Positions 46,120-54,709 of a stretch of DNA of 63,131 nt are shown in pieces. How positions within the stretch are numbered: position 1 is the stretch's first letter; the number at the start of each line of letters is the position of its first letter. The notes below the pieces were generated by a model, which saw only the letters and a program-made list of their open reading frames with translations, was not told where the DNA came from and made no database searches. Source of the DNA: JAPLST01 sp964397565 (GTDB taxonomy: Bacteria > Auribacterota > UBA3054 > JAPLST01); contig CAYNJC010000027.1 of NCBI GenBank assembly GCA_964397565.1, positions 1-63,131 on the forward strand, in the 5' to 3' direction. Made by a program: the position numbers and the translations under genes.

Positions 46120-47199
46120 ATGGTACCGGTATCATTTAAGGCAGCGAAAACGGCGCGCAGTCAGCGCCGCGTCACCATGCGCGACTTGGCGCGCATGGCG
46201 GGCGTGTCCGCCATTACCGTCTCGCGCGCCTTGAGCCCGGATGCCACTGCGAGCGTCAAACCCGCCACCCGCGCGCGCATCGCGCAGTTGGCTCACAAAT
46301 GGCATTTTCGACTCAATCGCATGGCACGCGCCTTGGGCGGCGGCAGCACCCAGACTGTTGCCCTGATTCTGCCGGATGTCGAAACCAAACATTTTTTGGC
46401 CAGCGCGTATTACGCCACGGTCGTGATGCATGCCCTGGCCGTTCTGAAAGCCAGGCAAATTGATTTGAAAGTACATAGCGTGCGCACAGATGCGCCCGTG
46501 GCATTAATCACCGACCTGTTGCCGCAATTGGTTGTTGACGGGCTGCTGGTCGCCGGCATTGATATCCAGGACGATGCCGCGACGCACACGGCCCGCGGCA
46601 TGCCGCTGGTGTTGCTGAACTGCGGTTCGGCGCCAGCGGTCTGCGTGATTGACGCCGACAACGCCACCGGCGGCCGTCTGGCGGGTGCGCATTTTCTGGA
46701 CCACGGCCATCGCGCCTTGGGCATGCTCTGCGGCCCGCGCGCCAATCGCAATGCGCGCGACCGGCAGCACGGCTATCGCGCGGCACTGCAAGCGCGTGGC
46801 GTGCCGGTCCGCGCCGACTGGTTTGTTCATTCCGGCTTCGGCGTGCGTGAGGGCTATGCCGTCGCCCAGCGCATCTTGTCGCTGCGGAAACGGCCGACCG
46901 CGTTATTCTGTGCCAATGACGAGCTGGCCTTGGGCGCACTCAGCGCACTGCGCGCGCGCGGCCTGCGCTGCCCGCGCGACCTCGCCGTCATCGGCTTCGA
47001 TGACATGCCGACCGCCCAGTATGCCGATCCGCCCTTGACCACCATTGCGCAGCCGCTGGAAGCCATGGTGCGCACCGCGCTGGATAATCTGCTGACCTTG
47101 ATCGCCGGCGGCACGCCGCCCCTGCAAACCGTTTTTCCGGTGACACTGGTCGAACGCGCCTCGGTGGCCAAGCCCATGTCAGCGACCGCTCACACATAG
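46120..47199 (+). CDS. LacI-family transcriptional regulator II (GntR/IdnR-like operator class)
   Basis: A 359-aa repressor. HTH residues about 20-40: MRDLARMAGVSAITVSRAL. A PBP-like effector domain follows, with LPDVETKHFLASAYYATV, TALFCANDELALGALSAL and VIGFDDMPTAQYADPPLTT. ATG 46120 lies about 5 nt from the predicted transcript start, so the message may be nearly leaderless; ATG 46177, directly before the HTH, is the alternative. The palindrome TGGTACCGGTATCA (46121-46134) overlaps the first codons and the same site is in the GH1-GH5 promoter. The ITVSR recognition helix is similar to that of E. coli GntR (MTVSR), which binds a related sequence. Probable target: itself and the GH1 operon. 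Confidence 0.88.
   Translation: MVPVSFKAAKTARSQRRVTMRDLARMAGVSAITVSRALSPDATASVKPATRARIAQLAHKWHFRLNRMARALGGGSTQTVALILPDVETKHFLASAYYATVVMHALAVLKARQIDLKVHSVRTDAPVALITDLLPQLVVDGLLVAGIDIQDDAATHTARGMPLVLLNCGSAPAVCVIDADNATGGRLAGAHFLDHGHRALGMLCGPRANRNARDRQHGYRAALQARGVPVRADWFVHSGFGVREGYAVAQRILSLRKRPTALFCANDELALGALSALRARGLRCPRDLAVIGFDDMPTAQYADPPLTTIAQPLEAMVRTALDNLLTLIAGGTPPLQTVFPVTLVERASVAKPMSATAHT
46121..46134 (+). promoter_or_regulatory. LacI-family operator (TACCGGTA type), autoregulatory
   Basis: TGGTACCGGTATCA, 13 of 14 positions shared with 9224-9237. It sits at the transcript start and the first codons of the regulator gene. Confidence 0.72.
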
Positions 47200-47211
47200 A
47201 TTGGAGTTGCC

Positions 47212-49059
47212 ATGACCCGCCTTTATTCAGTCATTCTCGTTGCGATTATTGGAGTACTTATGCAAACCCCGCGCTGTGCCGCTGCATCCACCAATCAGTT
47301 GTATCGGGTTGTTTGTGACGATGGCCGCTATTGGTTCGTGCGCGGCGACGAACAGCTGCTGTTGTTTGGCGTCAACTGCGTAGACGCCGGCGCCGGGACG
47401 ACCAGCGGCTGGGCGCGCGTGCAGTCATGGGGGTTCAATGTCGTGGCCGGCTGGAGCGATGAGCGCTTGTATGCGCAAGGCATGCCGCACACGCGCGTGG
47501 CTTGGCTGGGCGGTTGGGGTGCGGCCGCATCCGCATTGGTGGATGTCTTCAGCGATGAGTATCTGCAGCGCTTCAACGAATCGGTCGCGCGCGACATCAT
47601 GCCGCATACCAACGAAGCGGGCCTGATCGGCTGGTTCGCCAACAATGAGATGGCTTGGTACGGTGATTTTGGTTGGCCGTCCGATCCAACGCACGCGCTG
47701 CTGTACAAGTATTGCAGTCTGCCGTCGAACGCGCCCGGCAAGCAAGCGTTGGTCGCCTTTTTGCGCGCCCGCGCCGGCAATAATCTCGCCACGTTTAACA
47801 CTACCTGGGCACCGGCCATCCGCTCGTTTTCCGCCCTTGGCGCCTGCACTACATTGCAGCCGCGCACGGTCGCGGCCCAAATCCAAATTCTTGACTGGAC
47901 GGGCGTCGTGGCCGACCGGTATTTCGCCATGGCACGCGCGGCGATTTACACCAACAGCCCCGGCACCCTCTTTCTGGGCGTGCGCTTTGCCGGCGGCGCA
48001 CCGCGCGCCGTACTCGAAGCCTGCGGCCGCTATGCCGATGTCGTCAGTCTTAATCTCTACCGCAAAGACGGGACGATTGACATACCCTATCTTGATAACA
48101 TTTATGCCTTGACCAAAAAGCCACTGCTGATCACCGAGTTCTCCTGGCGCGCCATGGAAAACGCGTCCGGCAATCCCAACAGCCGCGGCGCCGATGTCAC
48201 AGTTGCCACCCAGGCCGACCGCGCCAAGCGTTGCACGGCCTACTGCACGGCGCTGGCAAAACTGCCCTATTGCCTCGGTTGGGATTGGTTTCAATATGGC
48301 GATCAGCCGCCCGGCGGCCGCTTTGACGGCGAAGATTCCAATTACGGCTTGGTCTCCATTCACGATCAACCATATCCGCTGCTGACGAAGGCGCTGGCCG
48401 CCGTGCATGCGCGCGCCGGCTCGTTGCACGGTCGCTCGCCGCATTCATTGCCCACCGCGTTCAACCCGGCGGCATGGTATGAATTGCGCAGCGTCACGGT
48501 GCGGCGCATGTCATCCGGCGCGCGCGTGCAACCAAAGATCATCTGGCCCCGCCCGTTCGCCGCCGCCGCGCTGAACACATGGGCGGATGAAAACGCCGGC
48601 GCAAAGGTGCGCGCGACGGTGGTCAGCAACATGTTGCGCATCGTTGCCACGCCCAAGGGCTGGGGCTGCGGCGTGGATCTGCCGCTCGGCCGCGCGCACA
48701 AGACCGACGGGATCAACGCCGCCGGTATCCTGCATGTGCACCTGCGCGCGCGCATTCCGGCCGGTAATCAGGTCGTGCTGATGGTCAGCGAGAGCGGCGC
48801 GGCCGCATTGGGTGAGCAAACCTATAGCGGACTGCGCGGCGCGGATGGTGAATCGTTCTGCTCGCCGCCGTTGGTCGGCACGGGCGCGTGGGTCACGTAT
48901 GATCTGCCCTTGGCTAATTTCACACTCAACACGGCCTACGGCAATCAGCGCGGCAACTGCGTGATTGACACGCAGGCCTTGCGCACGCTGGGCGTGTTTC
49001 TGTCCGGCACGCAACCGGCCTGCGCACTCGAACTTGCCACGCTGACGCTGGCGCCCTGA
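47212..49059 (+). CDS. Secreted clan GH-A glycoside hydrolase (GH5/agarase-like), family uncertain
   Basis: A 615-aa secreted protein. Signal peptide about 1-24. A TIM barrel (about 30-400) starts with FVRGDEQLLLFGVNCVD and WGFNVVAGW. The acid/base Glu is in WFANNEMAWYG (E146, NE motif) and the nucleophile in PLLITEFSWRA (E309). The architecture matches agarase-like or GH5-like proteins common in the PVC group. A C-terminal beta-domain (about 430-610) has no catalytic motif and may bind glycans or be a lectin-like fold. There is no PEP-CTERM tail. It follows the LacI II gene by 12 bp and is probably co-transcribed and co-regulated. The substrate is unknown. Confidence 0.78.
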   Translation: MTRLYSVILVAIIGVLMQTPRCAAASTNQLYRVVCDDGRYWFVRGDEQLLLFGVNCVDAGAGTTSGWARVQSWGFNVVAGWSDERLYAQGMPHTRVAWLGGWGAAASALVDVFSDEYLQRFNESVARDIMPHTNEAGLIGWFANNEMAWYGDFGWPSDPTHALLYKYCSLPSNAPGKQALVAFLRARAGNNLATFNTTWAPAIRSFSALGACTTLQPRTVAAQIQILDWTGVVADRYFAMARAAIYTNSPGTLFLGVRFAGGAPRAVLEACGRYADVVSLNLYRKDGTIDIPYLDNIYALTKKPLLITEFSWRAMENASGNPNSRGADVTVATQADRAKRCTAYCTALAKLPYCLGWDWFQYGDQPPGGRFDGEDSNYGLVSIHDQPYPLLTKALAAVHARAGSLHGRSPHSLPTAFNPAAWYELRSVTVRRMSSGARVQPKIIWPRPFAAAALNTWADENAGAKVRATVVSNMLRIVATPKGWGCGVDLPLGRAHKTDGINAAGILHVHLRARIPAGNQVVLMVSESGAAALGEQTYSGLRGADGESFCSPPLVGTGAWVTYDLPLANFTLNTAYGNQRGNCVIDTQALRTLGVFLSGTQPACALELATLTLAP

Positions 49060-49215
49060 TAGTCGCAGGCCACGCCGTGACTGCACGCTGCGCTTTCGCG
49101 GCAACAAGGCCGCTATGTACATGGTCTCGCCGTGAAGAAATTGTCGCCATCTGCATATGTCCATTGTGACTGTGTGACCCCATAAATCGTCGTTTTGGCC
49201 AAATGCCGGCTGCTG

Positions 49216-49244
49216 TTGTCTGTAATTAGCATTTTGTGTAGAAT
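49216..49244 (+). promoter_or_regulatory. Promoter of the GH38 gene
   Basis: TTGTCT (49216-49221), 17 bp, TAGAAT (49239-49244). Confidence 0.65.
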
Positions 49245-49346
49245 ATGAAAGGCGTGTGCACGCAGTGTGCGTGTAGATGGCCACGGACGTTGGTAACCGT
49301 TCGCTTGGCTCGCGCGAAGAACTACATGACGTAACAGGCAAGGAGT

Positions 49347-52300
49347 ATGATGAGCAAAAAAGACCGTGCGGCACAGCACCATTTCCGTATCCAAGCCGAT
49401 GGGTTTCTGCGCGAATGGCTATTGCTGGGGCCCTTTGGTGGCGATGCGCGCGACATTCTTGACTGCGCCTGCATCCCTGAAGCATCCGTCCTGCCGCGGG
49501 TTGGCCTGGTCGTCAACGGCTGCGCCTGGGTTACGACCGCCACGTCGCAGCGCGAGATTAACCTTACAGATCTGGGCGACGAATGGAAGGCGATCACGGG
49601 TTGCGCCTATGCCCATGTCTATCTGCACAGTCCGGCACGCACCTGCGTCGTGCTTGCCTTAGGGTCGGATGACGGCGCGGCTGTCTGGCTGAACGGGCAG
49701 CGGGTCTTCGCCCTCAACGCGATGCGGGGCCTGCAGTGCGATGAGAACCGCATCTGCATGGAATTGGATGCGGGCTGGAACCGCGTGCTGCTGAAAGTGC
49801 AGCAATACGGCGGGGGTTGGGGTTTCTGTGCGCGCTTCTTGTCGGCGGGCAATGTGCCGCTGGCCGGCTTGACGTGCGTACTGAATGACCCGCATGACGG
49901 GCAATGGCCCACCCATACGGCGCCGGCGCCGCGCCTGGCTGTCTACGCTGGCCCGCGCACACATACCACGGATGCAACGCTGCTGCGCTTCACGCTGCAC
50001 AATTTGTCCGCGCGCCGCACGCCGCCCGCGCGTCTGCACACCGCCGCCGATGCCGCCGCATGCCCGACTGTGCCGGTGCCGGCGCTCGAACCCGGCGCAC
50101 AGCATGTCTGCGACCTACGCGTGCCGGCCGCGCGCTTGGCCGCGGCGTTTACTGCGCCGATCCGGCTGTGCGTTGCCGCGCCCGCCGGCCCACTCTCGTC
50201 GACGTTTGAAATAACGCCGGATTTATTGCCGGCCTTCGTCGCCGCGGCCGCCGTGCCGCCGGCGGCGCTGCCGGCCGCAGGGCGGCGCATGCTGCAGCGC
50301 ATTCGCCAGGACATGCACGCCGCCCGCGATCTCACGGATGCATGCCCGGATGCCGTGCCGCTCTTTGCCCGCGTCACGCACGCCTTGCACGCCGGCAATG
50401 TGCCCGACACGGCTGCCTGTCTGGCCGCAATTGACACGCTGTTCAATCGCGAAGCCGGCCGCGTGCGCAACCAATCGGTCATGCTCGCGGGCCACGCGCA
50501 CATTGACATGAACTGGCTCTGGCGCTGGCCGGAGACGGTGCAAGTGTGCCAGGATACGTTCCGCCAGGTCATTCGTTTCATGCGTGAGTTTCCCGAGTTT
50601 CGTTTCACGCAGAGCCAAGCCGCGTGCTATGAAGCCATCGAGCAGCACGAGCCGCAGCTCTTTCATGCCATTCGCCGCGCCGTGCGCCGCGGCGCGTGGA
50701 ATATCGTGGGCGGCATGTGGACCGAATCCGACACTAATCTTTCCAGCGGCGAGGCTTTGGTGCGTTCATTCCTGCTGGCCCAGCGCTACTTCGCCAAAAA
50801 ATTCGGGCGGCGGGCGCGCGTGGGCTGGCTGCCCGATTGCTTTGGCCATACCGCGCAATTGCCGCAACTGTTGCGCGGCGCCGGCATCGAGTATTTCTAT
50901 CACATGCGCACCGGCCCGGCCAATGCCCAGTTGTATTGGTGGGAAGGGCCGGATGGCTCGCGCGTGTTGGCCAAAACGGGTCAGGGCTACAATGACCGCG
51001 TCACGCCTGCCATTCGCACCGAACCGGCCCGATTGCCCGCGCAGATTGGCACGCAGTTGTTTGTCTACGGCGTTGGCGATCATGGCGGCGGACCCACCCG
51101 CCAGGACATTCTCGCGGCCAAGGCGTATCAGACCTGCCGGCTGTTCCCGGCCTTGCGCTTTGCCGCGGCGGATGAGTACTTCGACCACGTCAAGCGGCGT
51201 GCGCAAGGGCTGCCGGTGCATCACGGCGAGTTGCAGTATATTTTCGAAGGCTGTTATACCACCATTGCGACGATTAAAAAGGGCAATCGTGATCTTGAAA
51301 ACATGCTGCAGGCCGCAGAAGCCGTGGCGACCGCCGCCATGCTCACCGGTCGCGCCTGGCCGGCTGCGCCGCTCCACGAGGCGTGGAAGACGCTGGTCTT
51401 CAATCAATTTCACGACATCCTGCCCGGCTCGGCCATTCATGAATCCAACGACGACAGCCGCGCGCGCTATTTCCTGGCCATGAATCTCGCCACCGATGTG
51501 CGCAACCGCGCGCTGCGTGCCGTGGCCGAACGCGTCAACATTCCCAACGACGAGGGCATTCCGCTGATCGTCTTCAATCCGCTGGCGTGGCCACGCACCG
51601 AACCGGTCGAAGCGGAAATCGTCGTGACCGAACCATTTGAGACCGTGCAGGTCTGTGATGCGCACGGCCGTGCCGTCGCTGCACAAATCCTGCGCACAAA
51701 GCAGTTCGACACCGATATGCATGTCTGGCTGCACTTCGTTGCCCAGGACGTGCCGCCGGTCGGCTACACGACCTACCGTGTGCGGATCATCGCCGGCACG
51801 GGCTCGGTCAAAGCCACGGGGTGGGGCACGCCCTATCCGGAGCTGCTGCCGCTGCCGCCGGCAACGCCGGCCGTGTCAAAAGACACATCCGGCCGCGCCG
51901 GCCTGCGCATCGCGAATCGTTTCTGTGAAATCGAGTGCGACGAGCAGACCGGCGTCATCCGCTCGCTGCGCCCGCGCCATAATGGCAAGCTCGCGGACAA
52001 CGTGCTCGGGCCGGGCGGCGCCAATCGCTTGACGGTCTATCTCGAACCGCCGCACGGCATGAGCGCGTGGGAACTCGCGCCGACGCCAGGCGGGCCGCTG
52101 GCGCTCGAACCGCTGGGCCGCACGACCATCGTGCAGGAAGGCCCCGCCTCCATTGCGTTGCGATCCGCGTATCGCTGGGGCCGCAGCTCGTTCTGGCTGA
52201 CCACCACGATATATGCCGACTCGCCGCGGATTGACATGCAGCTACGCGCAGACTGGCTCGAAGTCGGCACGCCCGCAACCGATGCGCCCATGCTGCGCGT

Positions 52301-52937
52301 CGAGTTCGCCCTGGCCGGCAACGCGGCGGCGCTGGCCTGCGATGTCCCCTTTGCAGTGGTGGATCGCCCCACGGGCCGCGAAGTGCCGGCGCAGAAATGG
52401 GTGGATGTGGCGGTCGGCCGCAACGGCGTGGCCCTGCTCAACAACGGCAAGTACGGCCATTCGCTGGTGGACGGCACGCTGCGCCTGACCTTGCTGCGCA
52501 GTTCGTACGATCCCGACCTGTTCCCCGACCTCGGGCGCCATGAGATTACCTGGGCCCTGCTGCCGCACGCCGGCGGCTGGGCGGCGGCCGACCTTCCGCG
52601 CGCCGGCTGCGGCTACAATGTGCCGTTGCTGGCCTATCAAGCGCGGCAGCAAAAAGGAAAGCTGCCGCAGACGCATTCGTTCATGGCCACCAGCGGCAAT
52701 CCCGCCTTCATCGTCACCGGCATCAAGAAAGCCGAGGACAGTCGCGCCCTGATTGTGCGCGGCTACAACGCCTCCGGCAAGACCATCACGGCGACCATCA
52801 CGCTCGCGCGGGCCATCCGCACGGCGCAGCGCGTGAACATTCTCGAAGAAAAGAGCAAAGGCGCGGTGCGGGTGGTGGCCGGCACGGCGCGCATGCGCGT
52901 GCGGCCATGGGAGATTGTCACGCTCAAATGCACATGA
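49347..52937 (+). CDS. GH38 alpha-mannosidase with N-terminal beta-sandwich domain
   Basis: A 1196-aa enzyme without signal peptide. The N-terminal 170 residues form a PA14- or jelly-roll-like domain (LALGSDDGAAVWLNG, WNRVLLKVQQYGGGWGF), and a linker runs to about 375. The GH38 catalytic part has AGHAHIDMNWLWRWPET (zinc ligands H383 and D387), nucleophile D462 in WTESDTNLSSGEALVRS, GWLPDCFGHTAQLPQLL and VFNQFHDILPGSAI. The rest is the usual GH38 middle and beta-sandwich domains. Bacterial GH38 proteins are usually about 850-1030 aa; the extra length is the N-terminal module. AAGGAG lies close to ATG 49347; ATG 49350 has better spacing. It cleaves alpha-mannosides, probably cytosolic oligosaccharides. 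Confidence 0.9.
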   Translation: MMSKKDRAAQHHFRIQADGFLREWLLLGPFGGDARDILDCACIPEASVLPRVGLVVNGCAWVTTATSQREINLTDLGDEWKAITGCAYAHVYLHSPARTCVVLALGSDDGAAVWLNGQRVFALNAMRGLQCDENRICMELDAGWNRVLLKVQQYGGGWGFCARFLSAGNVPLAGLTCVLNDPHDGQWPTHTAPAPRLAVYAGPRTHTTDATLLRFTLHNLSARRTPPARLHTAADAAACPTVPVPALEPGAQHVCDLRVPAARLAAAFTAPIRLCVAAPAGPLSSTFEITPDLLPAFVAAAAVPPAALPAAGRRMLQRIRQDMHAARDLTDACPDAVPLFARVTHALHAGNVPDTAACLAAIDTLFNREAGRVRNQSVMLAGHAHIDMNWLWRWPETVQVCQDTFRQVIRFMREFPEFRFTQSQAACYEAIEQHEPQLFHAIRRAVRRGAWNIVGGMWTESDTNLSSGEALVRSFLLAQRYFAKKFGRRARVGWLPDCFGHTAQLPQLLRGAGIEYFYHMRTGPANAQLYWWEGPDGSRVLAKTGQGYNDRVTPAIRTEPARLPAQIGTQLFVYGVGDHGGGPTRQDILAAKAYQTCRLFPALRFAAADEYFDHVKRRAQGLPVHHGELQYIFEGCYTTIATIKKGNRDLENMLQAAEAVATAAMLTGRAWPAAPLHEAWKTLVFNQFHDILPGSAIHESNDDSRARYFLAMNLATDVRNRALRAVAERVNIPNDEGIPLIVFNPLAWPRTEPVEAEIVVTEPFETVQVCDAHGRAVAAQILRTKQFDTDMHVWLHFVAQDVPPVGYTTYRVRIIAGTGSVKATGWGTPYPELLPLPPATPAVSKDTSGRAGLRIANRFCEIECDEQTGVIRSLRPRHNGKLADNVLGPGGANRLTVYLEPPHGMSAWELAPTPGGPLALEPLGRTTIVQEGPASIALRSAYRWGRSSFWLTTTIYADSPRIDMQLRADWLEVGTPATDAPMLRVEFALAGNAAALACDVPFAVVDRPTGREVPAQKWVDVAVGRNGVALLNNGKYGHSLVDGTLRLTLLRSSYDPDLFPDLGRHEITWALLPHAGGWAAADLPRAGCGYNVPLLAYQARQQKGKLPQTHSFMATSGNPAFIVTGIKKAEDSRALIVRGYNASGKTITATITLARAIRTAQRVNILEEKSKGAVRVVAGTARMRVRPWEIVTLKCT

Positions 52938-53334
52938 GCATACAGCGCAGCATTACTGATCGGCACCAAGGCAGAACTGGCTGCTTGGAGCTGGCTTGGC
53001 TAGTCCCGCCAGCGGCGTGGATCCCGCCAGCGGCGGAATAATCGGTGCGTCGGTGCTGTGCGATGCGCGCTGCACCGTAATTCGTTTTGTTGCAAAAGAA
53101 ATTAACGCAGAAGACATTAACATCGAACATTCAACATTGAACATCGAACATTGAACATCGAACACTAGGCGCAGCACCACCGGCGCGCGGCCGAAGGCTG
53201 CATTCCAGATCATCGGGCCGCGCGAGAATTTACTTGCACAATCAACAAACTCTGTGGTCTGCAACCAACCAGAATCTGTTGTCAGCTCCTTAACTCATTT
53301 ACTCTTTGTTGAATTCCGCCGCTGTGCCCGCCAC
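52938..53334. other. Intergenic region with palindromes and AT-rich tandem repeats
   Basis: It holds two CCCGCC-type palindrome halves (53005-53036), a run of GAACATT/GAACATC heptamers (about 53126-53166) and the segment AAAGAAATTAACGCAGAA (53094-53111) that also occurs at 23136-23153. No gene is seen. Confidence 0.6.
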
Positions 53335-53363
53335 TTGACAAGCGCGCCCACAATCGGCAGAAT
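53335..53363 (+). promoter_or_regulatory. Promoter giving a leaderless message for the DMT transporter
   Basis: TTGACA (53335-53340), 17 bp, CAGAAT (53358-53363). The start is predicted at about 53370 and the ATG is at 53372. Confidence 0.68.
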
Positions 53364-53371
53364 ACCAGCCC

Positions 53372-54286
53372 ATGGACACATTGTTTCTGACGGGGCTGAC
53401 GCTCGCACTGTGCACGGCCTGTCTGTGGGCGTTGAGCCCGCTGTGCTGGGCCAGTGCCGGCCGGCGGATCGGGTCGCTGCCCGTCCTGTACCTGCGCACG
53501 TGGGGCGCAAGTGTGATTCTGCTGGGCGCGCTGGCGCTGTATCTCGTGGTGCAGCCCCAAGCGCGTGCGCTGCCCAGCGCGGCCCAGATTCTCTGGATGA
53601 GTCTCTCGGCGCTGGCAGGGCTCGCCATTGGCGACGCGTTTTCGTATGAAGCCATGGTGCTGCTCGGCCCGCGGCGCTCGACGCAGGCGATTGTGCTGGC
53701 GCCGGTGAGTGCCGTCGCCGTGGGCTGGCTGGCGCTGGGCGAAACACTGACGGTCAAAGCCCTGCTCGGCGTGGTCACCGTGCTGATCGCAACATCTTAT
53801 GCGGTAACCGCCCGCCCGGACCTGAACAGCAAGGAACCGGGCGCGGTGACTGCGCGTGGTGTGCTGTATGCGGCGGGTGGCGCACTCGCGGTCGGCTTGG
53901 GCGCGGTGGCAGCCAGACAGGCCTTTCTGATTGGCCCGCTGGACGTGCTGGTGTGCACGACGATCCGCATGACCAGCGGCGCGGTGATGTTGCTGGCTGT
54001 GGCGTTGTTGCGCGGCGAGGTGCGCGCGACGTGCCGCCACGTGCGCGACCGCTGGGTGTTGAGCCGCCTGATGCCCGGCCTGCTAGCCGGGCCGGTCGTC
54101 GGCATGATTTGTTATGTCGCGGCGCTGAAATACATGGAGAGCGGCTTGGTCAGCACAGTGTCATCCATGTCGCCCTTGTTCATCCTGCCGATGGTGAGCT
54201 TCCGCTATCAGTCGCGGATCGGCTGGCGTGCCGTGCTAGCCACGGCGGCGGCCTTGGCCGGCGTCGCGCTGATCTGCCTGCGCTAA
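53372..54286 (+). CDS. EamA/DMT superfamily transporter
   Basis: A 304-aa inner-membrane protein with ten predicted helices in two EamA repeats of about 140 residues, the usual size for the family. Repeat ends show APVSAVAVGWLALGETLTVKALLGVVTVL and its second-half equivalent SSMSPLFILPMVSFRYQSRIGWRAVLATAAALAGVALI. It probably exports or takes up a small metabolite; the substrate is unknown. The gene is monocistronic. The -10 box ends 8 bp before the ATG and no ribosome-binding site exists, so translation from a leaderless message is likely. Confidence 0.85.
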   Translation: MDTLFLTGLTLALCTACLWALSPLCWASAGRRIGSLPVLYLRTWGASVILLGALALYLVVQPQARALPSAAQILWMSLSALAGLAIGDAFSYEAMVLLGPRRSTQAIVLAPVSAVAVGWLALGETLTVKALLGVVTVLIATSYAVTARPDLNSKEPGAVTARGVLYAAGGALAVGLGAVAARQAFLIGPLDVLVCTTIRMTSGAVMLLAVALLRGEVRATCRHVRDRWVLSRLMPGLLAGPVVGMICYVAALKYMESGLVSTVSSMSPLFILPMVSFRYQSRIGWRAVLATAAALAGVALICLR

Positions 54287-54709
54287 GGGCGGAACCCGCC
54301 ATTTCATCATTCAACATTCCCTGTTCGATCCACGCCTATGGCGGGACCGGTATTCAATAGTTGCCGCCGCCGGCCGCCGTTGCAGCATTTGTCGCCACAA
54401 AGATACGAGACAGCAAGAGTCGGGAGTGGCTCGTCGCTGCGCGCCATCATTGCCGTCCCTTGCAAGCACATGGGAATTTTGTTATACTATCAACAGCGCA
54501 ATCAAATGCGTGCTGAGGAACCCCGGGGCGGTACAGTTGCATCAGCGTGTTTGATGCACTTCCACACTAGATGGTTGTCGCGGGTGGCCTTTCTCCAACT
54601 TGTTCGCCGGTTGTAGCACGGCATTTGAAGACATCCTTTGCTCGGCACAGGTCTGTTTTTGCCTCGTCATGGCAGAAACCAGCCGAGACCTCAACGCAAG
54701 GAGACCACC
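54287..54709. other. Intergenic region; long leader of the first beta-helix gene
   Basis: Only the promoter at 54460-54488 is identified. The leader of about 215 nt after it shows no recognised riboswitch; its last 50 nt resemble the sequence before the second beta-helix gene. Confidence 0.6.
54460..54488 (+). promoter_or_regulatory. Promoter of the first beta-helix gene
   Basis: TTGCAA (54460-54465), 17 bp, TATACT (54483-54488). Confidence 0.7.

Noticed and set aside
54489..54709. Riboswitch in the long leader of the first beta-helix gene
   Set aside because: I found no known riboswitch core or convincing terminator/antiterminator pair.
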